Assembly (NCBI RefSeq): GCF_011074795.1
Contig: NZ_JAAMPF010000022.1
Location: 62,001 to 126,000, forward strand
From: Marinobacter salicampi
Lineage (GTDB): Bacteria; Pseudomonadota; Gammaproteobacteria; Pseudomonadales; Oleiphilaceae
Length of the DNA stretch: 64,000 nucleotides
Direction: 5' to 3'
In this document: one piece after another, positions 1 through 7,765 of the stretch
Position numbering within the stretch: position 1 is the stretch's first letter
How the letters are laid out: each line of letters starts with the position of its first letter
The notes under the pieces: model-generated
Databases searched by the model: none
Told to the model about the DNA's origin: nothing
What the model saw: the letters and a program-made list of their open reading frames with translations, nothing else
Program-made: the position numbers and the translations under genes

Positions 1-775
1 GATCACGGTTTGCATCCCCTTTAACGTTCGCTTTTTGTAGAGATACCGATTGGGAGAAAGGTATGGGATACGGCTTGTCGCTTGGCTCCGTCGACCTGCG
101 CGACCTTGTGCCATTGTGCCAGCTAACCGCTTTGAACCAGAGATCATCAGCTTTGGGTGCCAGTTTCCTAAACAGGTCGGCATTGGTAGTAATCTCTGGC
201 AGGGAACCTACGGGATAAAGTACACCGCCGTAACCAAGGGGGAGGGTGTTGTCGTGAGATTGTCCAGGGGCTTCGTCTACCCACTGTTTATATGGTTTGG
301 GGCTCCCGTTGTCACGGAATTGTATAGTGCGACATTGGTGTCCAATTATGTCACTAGGGAAAGCCTGATGCGCACTCATCAGCCTCTCCAGCCAGTCAGC
401 CGGGTACATTAAATCGTCATCGCAGGTTACGATGATGTGATCAGGAAATTCGCTGAGGCTGTGTATCAGCTTTGTGTGAGGCCCGACGTCTTCCCGAAAC
501 CGAATTTCAAAATGCGGCCCAATGAGCTGCTTGAGTCTCGGTGGGATCGCATCTTTGCAATGTTCTCCCAGCCAGAGGATAACCTTTTTCGGTTTTATCG
601 ACTGATTAAGTATGCTGAGAACTGCAAAGTGAACATGCTTCAAGCGCGGAGCAATTGATGTCAGCGAAACGATAATATTTGGGTTCGGCTGGCCGTGGTA
701 ACCATCGGCGCTCGGCATTTTTAGTCTGAGCTTTACCATGCGCCATAGGGAAGGTGGGTACTCTTTTATCTTCAT
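1..775 (-). CDS. GT-A type glycosyltransferase, 3' end cut by window edge
   Basis: An open frame runs from an ATG at 775 to the left edge with no stop (258 codons visible). It begins MKIKEYPPSL and continues with IIVSLTSIAPRL, a nucleotide-sugar-binding-like opening. A TCDDDLMYP segment near residue 119 looks like the DxD metal-binding motif of a GT-A fold transferase. A GGAG ribosome site lies about 6 nt upstream, and the start is 22 nt after the stop of the preceding glycosyltransferase, so the two are probably co-transcribed. The likely role is adding a sugar to LPS core or another surface glycan; the exact sugar cannot be read. The segment looks more AT-rich than the genes to its right, which is common in surface polysaccharide genes. 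Alternative starts are the ATGs at 739 and 718. Confidence 0.75.
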   Translation of the reverse strand, partial: MKIKEYPPSLWRMVKLRLKMPSADGYHGQPNPNIIVSLTSIAPRLKHVHFAVLSILNQSIKPKKVILWLGEHCKDAIPPRLKQLIGPHFEIRFREDVGPHTKLIHSLSEFPDHIIVTCDDDLMYPADWLERLMSAHQAFPSDIIGHQCRTIQFRDNGSPKPYKQWVDEAPGQSHDNTLPLGYGGVLYPVGSLPEITTNADLFRKLAPKADDLWFKAVSWHNGTRSRRSTEPSDKPYPIPFSQSVSLQKANVKGDANRD

Positions 776-797
776 CGAGTGCTCCAGTGATCTAAGG

Positions 798-1643
798 TTA
801 GGTTTTGCCGGCGTCGGTTGTGCTCTGCTTCGTAATACCGTTATCTGCCCAAAACGTCCCGTTTTCCTTCACCGCTTTTCGAATCGCCCGATTCTTGGCC
901 CAGACGTCCGGCCTGGAATAGCCACGGGCATGATCAAGGTGCAGACACACGGTGCTGTAGCGAATCTGCCTGGACTTATGGCCGTAGTTCCAGAGCCTTT
1001 CGCCCAGTTCCCGGTCGAGGCCGCCGTACTGCATGTCTTCGTTAAACCCGTTGACCGCCATAAGGTCTTTTGTCCAGGTTGAGCTGTTCATACCGTTCCA
1101 GCTGGCGGCAGCGGGTGTTACCGCGTTGAGCAGTTTCCTGGCCAGGGCCGAGCGGGAAAGCTTCCAGAGCTTGTGGTTTTTCGGTTGGCCCTGGGCCACG
1201 AGCCAGCTGGCGTCGAAAACCCTGCCTGAGCGGATGTCATCGTCAGAGATGGCTTTTGAAACGGGCATGGTCAGTTTGATGTAGCCGCCTGATAAAAAGT
1301 ATCCGGGCTCCGCTAGCCTGCGGTGGGTCTCGATGAAACCGGGCTCGGGAATGCAGTCGCCGTCGGTAAAGATCAGGTAGTCGCAGTCGGTCTGGGCGAT
1401 GGCCTTGTTGAGGATTTCGCACTTACGGAAGCCGTCGTCTTCCTGCCAGACGTGGTCGATGTCCAGTATGCCGTGCTCCCGGTAAGTGTCGATCAGCAGC
1501 CCTGTGTCCTCCCTCGAACCGTCATCAGCAATGATGACCCGAAACTCGCTGAGGCTCTGGTTCTCATAACCGGTCAATACCTTGGCAAGCCATTCAGGCG
1601 AATTGTAGGTGGTGATCACTACGCCAATGCGTTCGGGGTGCAT
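798..1643 (-). CDS. Family 2 glycosyltransferase, LPS core type
   Basis: A 281-residue cytoplasmic GT2 enzyme. It has the family opening ITTYN (about residue 10), the nucleotide-binding ADDGS (39-43) and the metal-binding DGD in IFTDGDCIPEPG (94-96). The C-terminal part, with WNGMNSS and a GGLDRELGERL acidic segment, resembles the acceptor-side region of galactosyltransferase-like GT2 proteins. I chose the ATG at 1643; a TTG directly upstream (1646) would add one residue. It lies between a lipid A acyltransferase-like gene and another glycosyltransferase on the same strand, so a role in LPS core assembly is inferred from family and context. Donor and acceptor are unknown. Confidence 0.88.
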   Translation of the reverse strand: MHPERIGVVITTYNSPEWLAKVLTGYENQSLSEFRVIIADDGSREDTGLLIDTYREHGILDIDHVWQEDDGFRKCEILNKAIAQTDCDYLIFTDGDCIPEPGFIETHRRLAEPGYFLSGGYIKLTMPVSKAISDDDIRSGRVFDASWLVAQGQPKNHKLWKLSRSALARKLLNAVTPAAASWNGMNSSTWTKDLMAVNGFNEDMQYGGLDRELGERLWNYGHKSRQIRYSTVCLHLDHARGYSRPDVWAKNRAIRKAVKENGTFWADNGITKQSTTDAGKT

Positions 1644-1727
1644 CAAGTCGGACCTGGTACCAGAGGGTTGTGGGGCTGTTAGTCGGGCCAGGGAATTATA
1701 CAGTTTTTAGCAGCGGCGCGTAGCAGC

Positions 1728-2633
1728 TCAACAGACCCGGTCCGGGTTGTAGGGGTCTCTCTGCCCCGGTGGTCTGTGGCGAAACCGTTTGTACTCCCAT
1801 TGATACTGGGCGGGGATTGCTCTCACACAATCTTCTATCGACTGGTTCAGGGCCGTGGCCGCAACCACCGGGTCAGCATCGTCAACGCCGGGCTCTGTTG
1901 ACCGTATGACGATCCGGAAGCCACGGCTGTCTGGCAGCCGCTCGGCGTAGGTAACCAGTGCTTGTGCGCCGGTCCTCTGCATCAGTTTGGAAGCCAGGGT
2001 CATGGTCTTGACGTCAATGCCAAAGAAAGGTGCGAATGCGTTGCCCTTACCCCGGGGCGACTGGTCAGGCAAAATGCCCGCTACGCCACCTTCCCGGAGT
2101 ATGGCCGCCAGCCGGCCGAGACCGCGTCTGTCGCCACGGACCAGCTCAGAGCCCAGCCGACCGCGGACCTTGATCATATACTCCTCGAACTCTTTGATAT
2201 GGGGCGGGCTGTAGAGTGCGGCCATCTTGTAGCGGGAGGAGAAATACAGGCCTGCAAGTTCCCAGTTGCCTAGGTGAGGGGCAAGAAGAATCAGGCCCTG
2301 GCCCTTCTCAAGCACTTCGTCGAGAAGGTGTGCCCCTTCCACTTCCCGTACCAGGCCGAGGCACTTTTCCACCGGCCATTCCCACATCAAGGGGATTTCA
2401 ACCAGAGTCTCACCAGTATGGCGCAGGCTATTGCGTGCAAGCTCGGCGCGGGCTTCCGCATCCAGCTCCGGCATGCACAGAGCGAGATTGGTTTCGGTAA
2501 TCCCCCGGTAGCGTGTCTTCAGATACCAGCCCAGCAGACCAAGGGCAGAGCCGATTTTCTGGGCGGCTCGCAATGACATTGAGCCGGCAGCGCGGAGCAG
2601 GGCGCTGATAAGAAAATACTTGAGCGCTCTCAT
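1728..2633 (-). CDS. LpxL/HtrB-family lipid A acyltransferase-like protein
   Basis: A 301-residue inner-membrane acyltransferase of the LpxL/LpxM superfamily, which moves acyl chains from acyl-ACP to the lipid A precursor. A hydrophobic N-terminal anchor (MRALKYFLISALLRAAG) is followed by the catalytic HX4E motif in APHLGNWEL (His120, Glu125), the LPDQSPRGKG block, and the C-terminal QWEYKRFRHRPPG signature (compare MHRRFKTRP in the second copy at 6636). The frame extends upstream to 2747, but homologues start at the ATG at 2633, preceded by a GGGAACGGGC purine stretch. Two LpxL-type genes in one locus suggest different chain specificities or LpxL/LpxM-like primary and secondary roles; which is which cannot be decided here. 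Confidence 0.88.
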   Translation of the reverse strand: MRALKYFLISALLRAAGSMSLRAAQKIGSALGLLGWYLKTRYRGITETNLALCMPELDAEARAELARNSLRHTGETLVEIPLMWEWPVEKCLGLVREVEGAHLLDEVLEKGQGLILLAPHLGNWELAGLYFSSRYKMAALYSPPHIKEFEEYMIKVRGRLGSELVRGDRRGLGRLAAILREGGVAGILPDQSPRGKGNAFAPFFGIDVKTMTLASKLMQRTGAQALVTYAERLPDSRGFRIVIRSTEPGVDDADPVVAATALNQSIEDCVRAIPAQYQWEYKRFRHRPPGQRDPYNPDRVC

Positions 2634-2748
2634 ATTCGCCCGTTCCCGTGTAATTATATGAAGGCGAAAGAAAATTACCATTGTCCCGAAGGATGCGCAA
2701 TGTACCTCAAAGGCGGGGCTTGCGGTTGGCACTGGAGAGCGTGGCATT

Positions 2749-3552
2749 ATGCAGCCGGTATCGGTCTATTTTATAACCCTCAATGAAGAACTCAGGCTGC
2801 GGGAGTCCCTGGCGCAGGTTGCCGACTGGGCCGACGAGGTGATTGTGGTTGATTCCGGTAGCACAGATAACACTGAGGCTATTGCGAATGCCTATGGCGC
2901 ACGTTTTGTTCGCCATCCCTGGCAGGGCTTCGCCTGCCAGAAAGCCTACGCTGCCAGTCTGTGCCGAAACCACTGGGTTCTGGACCTGGACGCCGACGAA
3001 GTGCTATCAGATGCCCTTGTGGCCAATATCCGCAAGCGCTTCGCTGAGCCCCAGCCGCCAGACCTGGCGGGCTATAAGATGCGCTGGATACTTTCTCAGC
3101 CCCAGGCCGGACACCCGTTTCGCTTCGACAAGCCCCAGCGGATCCTGCGCCTATACAACCGCAATAAAGCCTCGATTGCCGCCGAACCAGGAAGCAATGA
3201 TGACCGTCCCAGAGTGCATGAGGGCAGGGTGGAGTTCCTGCCGGGCGATGTGCTGCATCGTACCTTGGTAGATCTTGGGCAGATCGAGCGGAAATACATG
3301 CAGCTCTCCGACGAGCAGGCCCGGTTTCTGGCGCGCAAGGGGCGCGCCATCTCCAGTCTCAGGCTGGCGTTGGAAATTCCCCTAAAATTCCTCAAGTACT
3401 ATCTGTTGCGGGGCCAGTTCCGCAATGGCTGGTATGGGCTCAGTCTGTCCGTACTCGGCGCTAACAGGAATTTCATGCGACTGGCCAAGGCACGGGAGCT
3501 GCAGATGCTTGCCAGGCTTCAGGAGTGGGAGGCGGACAGAAGAGAGCGGTAG
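2749..3552 (+). CDS. WaaE/KdtX-like family 2 glycosyltransferase
   Basis: A 267-residue GT2 protein with the opening SVYFITLNEE, the nucleotide-binding VVDSGSTDNT (34-43) and the DLDADEVLS metal motif (79-86). This arrangement, with a C-terminal LKFLKYYLLRGQFRNGWYG amphipathic segment, matches the WaaE/KdtX family, which adds a beta-1,4-glucose to inner-core heptose I in several enterobacteria. The enzyme should act at the cytoplasmic face of the inner membrane. It is transcribed away from the acyltransferase gene starting at 2633, with about 115 bp between, and its last 34 bp overlap the 3' end of the convergent glycosyltransferase gene. The start is the first ATG; no strong ribosome site precedes it. 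Confidence 0.9.
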   Translation: MQPVSVYFITLNEELRLRESLAQVADWADEVIVVDSGSTDNTEAIANAYGARFVRHPWQGFACQKAYAASLCRNHWVLDLDADEVLSDALVANIRKRFAEPQPPDLAGYKMRWILSQPQAGHPFRFDKPQRILRLYNRNKASIAAEPGSNDDRPRVHEGRVEFLPGDVLHRTLVDLGQIERKYMQLSDEQARFLARKGRAISSLRLALEIPLKFLKYYLLRGQFRNGWYGLSLSVLGANRNFMRLAKARELQMLARLQEWEADRRER

Positions 3553-4547
3553 AAATCGAGTGTGCCCCGAATCATGGCGTCGGAGGTTAACAACCGCTCA
3601 GCCCTGGCAAATGCTTCCGACTGGTTTTGTCCCAGTGCCTCCAGATCACCCAGGTGGGCAGCCAGCAGTTCGGCCAGTGCCGGCGCCGAACTGTCCCGGG
3701 CCAGGCAAGCCGCGGGCAGGAATTCCGTTACTCCGCTGACCGGAGTGGCAAGCAGGGGGCATCCCGCCAGCAGAGCCTCCACCAGAAGAAAGGGGAACCC
3801 TTCCCGCTGCGAGCTGATAATGCAGGCGTCAGCATGGGCGAGCCAGTCGCGAACGTTCTCGCAATAACCGGGGAGCGAAACGCTGCCTTCAATACCCAGG
3901 TCGTGGCGAAGCTGCTCAAGCCGCTGGCGCTGGCTTCCCTCGCCGAGGATGACCAGCTGTCCCGGGCCCGAAACCTGTGCCCAGGCCCGCAGCAGGTTGT
4001 CAAAGCCTTTCACTGTCTCCAGACGCCCAGCCGTGACCACCACGGGCCTGGTCCCGGGCATGGCGGCCGGTCGGCCCAGGGCAGGGGCGACGAAGGGCAG
4101 GCCATTATGGATCAGTGCTTTACGCCGGTGGTCAAGGGAAGCGTGGATTTGCTGACTTACGGCGATGACGCCCTCAAGGCTTCTGAAGTTTCGATGGGAG
4201 GATTTGGTGCCATGCACCGTCCCCGCCCGCACATGACCGCGCCGGTGGGAGCTGAGGAGCTGGGCAGCCTTGTTGCCCTGGGCATGGCAGATGTCAGGCT
4301 GCACTGTCTTCAGAAGCTGGCGCAGCCTGAATCTGAGCCAGGGATTACGACGGCCCAGGTTCATGGGCAGACCATGGAAACGGATCGCGGGATTAAAGCG
4401 GTCCCGATAAGCCGGGTGCGCAGCCACATGAACCTCTTTGCCCGCCCGTGCAAGCCCTTCAGCCAGAACGCTGGTATGCGTCTCCATCCCTCCCCAGCCA
4501 GTGCCCGGGGTGGCGAGCACAAGCAGGATTCGCAGCGGCGCAGGCAT
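3519..4547 (-). CDS. Family 4 glycosyltransferase (RfaG-like), LPS core
   Basis: A 342-residue GT-B fold enzyme. The N-terminal Rossmann half begins RILLVLATPGTGWGGMETH (glycine-rich donor/acceptor loop). The C-terminal half holds VVVTAGRLETVKGFDNLL and the E-x7-E motif in REGFPFLLVEALLAG that binds the nucleotide sugar in GT4 enzymes. It is the last gene of a four-gene minus-strand operon, sharing one base with the stop of the upstream GT4 gene, which implies translational coupling. Function is inferred as LPS core sugar transfer. The gene resembles waaG-type glucosyltransferases, but the specificity cannot be told from sequence alone. Confidence 0.9.
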   Translation of the reverse strand: MPAPLRILLVLATPGTGWGGMETHTSVLAEGLARAGKEVHVAAHPAYRDRFNPAIRFHGLPMNLGRRNPWLRFRLRQLLKTVQPDICHAQGNKAAQLLSSHRRGHVRAGTVHGTKSSHRNFRSLEGVIAVSQQIHASLDHRRKALIHNGLPFVAPALGRPAAMPGTRPVVVTAGRLETVKGFDNLLRAWAQVSGPGQLVILGEGSQRQRLEQLRHDLGIEGSVSLPGYCENVRDWLAHADACIISSQREGFPFLLVEALLAGCPLLATPVSGVTEFLPAACLARDSSAPALAELLAAHLGDLEALGQNQSEAFARAERLLTSDAMIRGTLDFYRSLLSASHS

Positions 4548-5686
4548 CAGTCAGCTGTGCCCCTGCCGGGTTGGGTGGGGTCATGGTGCTGGGCCAGCGC
4601 CTGCTCATAGACTGCAAGTGTGGCGAGGGTCTGGGCTTCGAGCCGGAAGCGTGCAGGAATTTGGATGCTGTACTCGTCGATATCCAGCAGTGCCAGAGCC
4701 TTGCGGGCCAAAGCCTGCGCGTCATCCGGTGCCACCAGGCCATCGGGGAAGCAGGCTTTGAGGGACTCGGCAGCGCCACCCCGCTCGTAGGCCACAACCG
4801 GGGTGCCGGAGGCCAGGGCTTCGGTTACTGTGCGGCCAAATGGCTCAGGTTTGGTTGACATGTGGCAAGCCAGGTCGGCCACCTGGTAAAGCTCGGCCAT
4901 GTCGTGGCGCTGGCCCAGGAAGGTCACGTGATGGAGAAGCCCGAGCTTGTCCCTTAGTGCCTCCAGCTCTGCCATAAAACGGATCTTGCCGTCTTCAACG
5001 CCGCCGACTATCAGGCCATGAACATCAGAGCGTTGCTTAACCAGGGAGGCCATCACTTCAAGGAAGTCGCGCTGGCCCTTCCATCGCGAAATACGGCCAG
5101 GCATAAGCAGCAGCTTTTTGCCCACCAGTTGAGGCTGCTCGCTGAAAAACCGCTGTGACCACTCCGGGCTGAGCCGGCCACGCTGGAAGCGCGCCACATC
5201 AACGCCTCGCTGGATGACAGTCAGTCTGTCAGGGTCGACATCATAACTGTCGATCACATAGTCACGGACACAGTTGGACACAGCAATCAGATGCTGCGCC
5301 TTGGTCATCACCGCGCTGTAGGGATTTACCGAATACATGCCGTGGAAGGTGGCGACGAGTGGAGGGCGCTCTTTCTCGGGGAGCCCTTTCCATGCCAGAT
5401 AAACGATCCAGGCAGGCATTCGGGAGCGAACATGGACAATATCGGGCCTGAGCTCGCGCAGGAGTCGGCGCATGGGGCGAACCTGCCCGAAGGATGCCAG
5501 GGACTTGCGATGGACCGGACGGGTAACGTGCCTCGACCCGCCGGCTTCGAGCTGGCGGACCAGGGGCCCACCCGCTGACAGGACGATGGACTCGTGGCCC
5601 CGGTTGACCAGTTCTGCGGCAAACTCGACGGTGCCCCTCTCAACGCCGCCGCTGTTCAGGGCGGGCAGTACCTGGAGGACTCTCAC
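4547..5686 (-). CDS. Family 4 glycosyltransferase, LPS core
   Basis: A 379-residue GT-B glycosyltransferase. It starts VLQVLPALNSGGVERG, the classic GT4 N-terminal glycine loop, and has LLMPGRISRWKGQRDFLEV in the donor domain and the E-x7-E region EPFGRTVTEALASGTP near the C-terminus. The frame stays open to 5818, but the GTG at 5686 overlaps the TGA of the upstream ELM1-like gene by 4 bp (GTGA), which fits the overlaps at the other junctions of this operon and removes an unconserved 44-residue leader. Presumed role: transfer of a core sugar at the cytoplasmic membrane. Substrate unknown. Confidence 0.9.
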   Translation of the reverse strand: MRVLQVLPALNSGGVERGTVEFAAELVNRGHESIVLSAGGPLVRQLEAGGSRHVTRPVHRKSLASFGQVRPMRRLLRELRPDIVHVRSRMPAWIVYLAWKGLPEKERPPLVATFHGMYSVNPYSAVMTKAQHLIAVSNCVRDYVIDSYDVDPDRLTVIQRGVDVARFQRGRLSPEWSQRFFSEQPQLVGKKLLLMPGRISRWKGQRDFLEVMASLVKQRSDVHGLIVGGVEDGKIRFMAELEALRDKLGLLHHVTFLGQRHDMAELYQVADLACHMSTKPEPFGRTVTEALASGTPVVAYERGGAAESLKACFPDGLVAPDDAQALARKALALLDIDEYSIQIPARFRLEAQTLATLAVYEQALAQHHDPTQPGRGTAD

Positions 5687-6639
5687 GGCTTCATCCCCGG
5701 CACCAGCGTGTCCAGCACCCAGCGGGCGGCACGATCGGCTTCCCACAGCGTCGGGACGACCTGCCGGGAGTCCCCCGTTTCTCCGGGCGGGGCCATTAGC
5801 GCATGATGATCCTGCCATCGGGCCGCGCGACCACCGGAAAGCAACGCCTCGACGCTCCGGACGATTCTCGTGTTGGCTTTCGGCGCAAGCTCGAACAGAC
5901 CTGTCGGGATGCCGGCTGTGAGGGCTTCATAGACCATCGAGCCACTATCAGGGGTGACCCATACGGCCCTTACCGCGGCCAGGGTGTGAGCCAGCCAGTC
6001 TTCGTGGCTGCGACCGGGGTTGGTGACGGTGGTCTTTGGACCTGCGAGCTCCTCCAGTTGCGCCCCCAGCTCTGCAGGGGTGCGGCGAGTGCTGCTAACG
6101 GTCCAGCGCCAGTTCGGATAGGCCTGCATAAGTTGCAGGAGCTGGCTGAAGACCAGGTCGTTATCCCATTCATAATGCTTTGAGGGCCCCCCAACCAGTA
6201 CCAGAGCTTCAGGCTTGGTGGTGAGCTTCGCCATGGGCATGATGTTGTTAATGACCCCTTCAGTCAGCAGTACCCGTTTACCCGGCTTGACCTGGTCATG
6301 CTCGGGAAGAATGGCTGCATCCACCCATGACAGCGGGAATGACGGTTTCATCAGTACCAGGGTCCGGACGTTTCGCTTGTGTCGCAGGGCGAGCAACAAT
6401 CGATGAGTCCCTGATCCGGCGCCTATGACCAGGTCCGGCTTGGGTAAATCCAGTTTGGGGGCCACCCCTAAAAGTGCGCGCCATACCGGGGTACGAACCT
6501 GGGTTGCGTCAACCCAGTGGGTGCTGGCGCCGGACAGCACCCGCAGCCGGTTGCCGAGCCCCTTGAGCTGATTGCGGTGGCCCGGCCTCTGATCAGATAC
6601 CAGCCAGATGACCGGCGTCCGGCGCGCGCGCCTCCTCAT
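5683..6639 (-). CDS. ELM1/COG3660-family protein, putative glycosyltransferase-like
   Basis: A 318-residue protein of the family named after plant mitochondrial fission factor ELM1 (COG3660), widespread in proteobacteria beside LPS genes. Recognisable pieces are WLVSDQRPGHRNQLKGL at the N-terminus, LVIGAGSGTH, LVLVGGPSKHYEWD and WVTPDSGSMVYEALTAGIP near residues 240-258. The last resembles the sugar-nucleotide site of GT-B enzymes, so a glycosyltransferase-like fold is plausible. It overlaps the acyltransferase gene upstream (4 bp) and the GT4 gene downstream (4 bp), placing it in the LPS operon. No function has been firmly assigned to bacterial members as far as I know. Confidence 0.85.
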   Translation of the reverse strand: MRRRARRTPVIWLVSDQRPGHRNQLKGLGNRLRVLSGASTHWVDATQVRTPVWRALLGVAPKLDLPKPDLVIGAGSGTHRLLLALRHKRNVRTLVLMKPSFPLSWVDAAILPEHDQVKPGKRVLLTEGVINNIMPMAKLTTKPEALVLVGGPSKHYEWDNDLVFSQLLQLMQAYPNWRWTVSSTRRTPAELGAQLEELAGPKTTVTNPGRSHEDWLAHTLAAVRAVWVTPDSGSMVYEALTAGIPTGLFELAPKANTRIVRSVEALLSGGRAARWQDHHALMAPPGETGDSRQVVPTLWEADRAARWVLDTLVPGMKP

Positions 6640-7586
6640 TTTCGGGATTTACCGTAAAAGCTCGGGTCCTGGCGGGAAGGTCGCGTTTTAAAGCGGCGGT
6701 GCATCCAGAGGTACTGGTCTGGGTGGCGCCGGATCTCCTGCTCGATGGTATGGTTCACCAGGGCAGCATCTGTCAAATCATCCCCGGATGGGAAATTGCT
6801 CAGAGCCGGATGGAAATACAGGTCGTAGCCGATGCTGCCCTCCCGCCGAAAATGACTGAAGGGCACTACCGCGCATCGGCTGCGCTCTGCAATACGGGAC
6901 GTTGTGGTGATGCTGGCGGCAGGTGTATTGAAGAACGGCGCGAAGACCGTCCCCCGGCGCCCGTAGTCCTGATCCGTGGCGTACCAGATTGGCCGGTTCA
7001 GCCTGAGTCTTTTCAGCAACCCCCGTAGATCCTTGTTGCCCAGCACCATGCCATAGCGACGCTCCCGCGCCCGCGTCATGACTGCGTTCATCAGGGAGTT
7101 ATTATGGTCCCTTTGCATGACGTCGGCGTCGATGTAGAGCGAAATAAGGCTGCCGCCCAGATCCAGGGTGCTGTAGTGCCCGCCGAGCAACAGGACACCA
7201 TTACCCCCGGCGAGTCCGTTTTCCAGATGCTCCAGCCCGTGGACCTGGGTCATCTCCCTGAGGCCGGTAGGGTCGCGGAACCAGGCAACGCCAATCTCGA
7301 GGATGCCAATGCCGTTTGAGCGAAAGGTTTTCTTCACCAGCGCCTCTTGCTCAGCGGCAGAGTATTCGGGAAAGCATACCCGGATATTAGTAGCGGTGAC
7401 GTGGCGACGAGAAGGGAGCAGGTGATAGGCCAGGCCACCAATACTGGCCCCCAGCCACCACTGGAGTCGTAAAGGCAGTCGCGAGATCAGCCAGATCAGA
7501 CTGATCATCAGCCAGGTTGGCCACCATTTCGGATGGCGGTAGCAGGAGTAGCGGGTTTCTCTGGTGCTGGATCTGGGTTTGGTCAC
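6636..7586 (-). CDS. lpxL: LpxL-family lipid A (Kdo-dependent) acyltransferase
   Basis: A 316-residue inner-membrane acyltransferase for late lipid A acylation. A tryptophan-rich N-terminal membrane anchor (about 20-58) precedes the catalytic HX4D in GGHYSTLDLGG (His137, Asp142), then WYATDQDYGRRGTVFAPFF and the C-terminal hallmark QYLWMHRRFKTRP. It is closer to classical LpxL than the copy at 1728. The start is a GTG at 7586. It heads a four-gene operon with 4-, 4- and 1-bp overlaps, and is divergent from waaA, whose product supplies the Kdo that LpxL enzymes require. Distinguishing LpxL from LpxM activity would need biochemical data. Confidence 0.92.
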   Translation of the reverse strand: MTKPRSSTRETRYSCYRHPKWWPTWLMISLIWLISRLPLRLQWWLGASIGGLAYHLLPSRRHVTATNIRVCFPEYSAAEQEALVKKTFRSNGIGILEIGVAWFRDPTGLREMTQVHGLEHLENGLAGGNGVLLLGGHYSTLDLGGSLISLYIDADVMQRDHNNSLMNAVMTRARERRYGMVLGNKDLRGLLKRLRLNRPIWYATDQDYGRRGTVFAPFFNTPAASITTTSRIAERSRCAVVPFSHFRREGSIGYDLYFHPALSNFPSGDDLTDAALVNHTIEQEIRRHPDQYLWMHRRFKTRPSRQDPSFYGKSRK

Positions 7587-7765
7587 GTATTGGGGCCGAA
7601 GTGATGGAACAGACTATTGACTTGAAAGTGGCAGTTTACCGGTCCTGCTCCATAGACAGAAGCCCGGAGGCAGCAACCTGTGATTCCGTTGCCCCATTGC
7701 CAGCCGGTTTGGTTAGAATGTCCGCCTGCCCGAACGGGCAACGAACTGATCAGTCCGGAGCCTGC

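Noticed and set aside
50-412. Plus-strand open frame at the left edge
   Set aside because: The minus-strand frame over the same bases gives a coherent glycosyltransferase with a DDD motif and good ribosome site.
3627-4610. 327-codon open frame on the plus strand across the GT4 gene
   Set aside because: Its translation has no known motif, while the minus-strand frame is a clear GT4 enzyme.
7689-7719. TTGCCC ... TAGAAT as a waaA promoter
   Set aside because: The -35 is weak and the spacer is 19 nt; kept out of the feature list.
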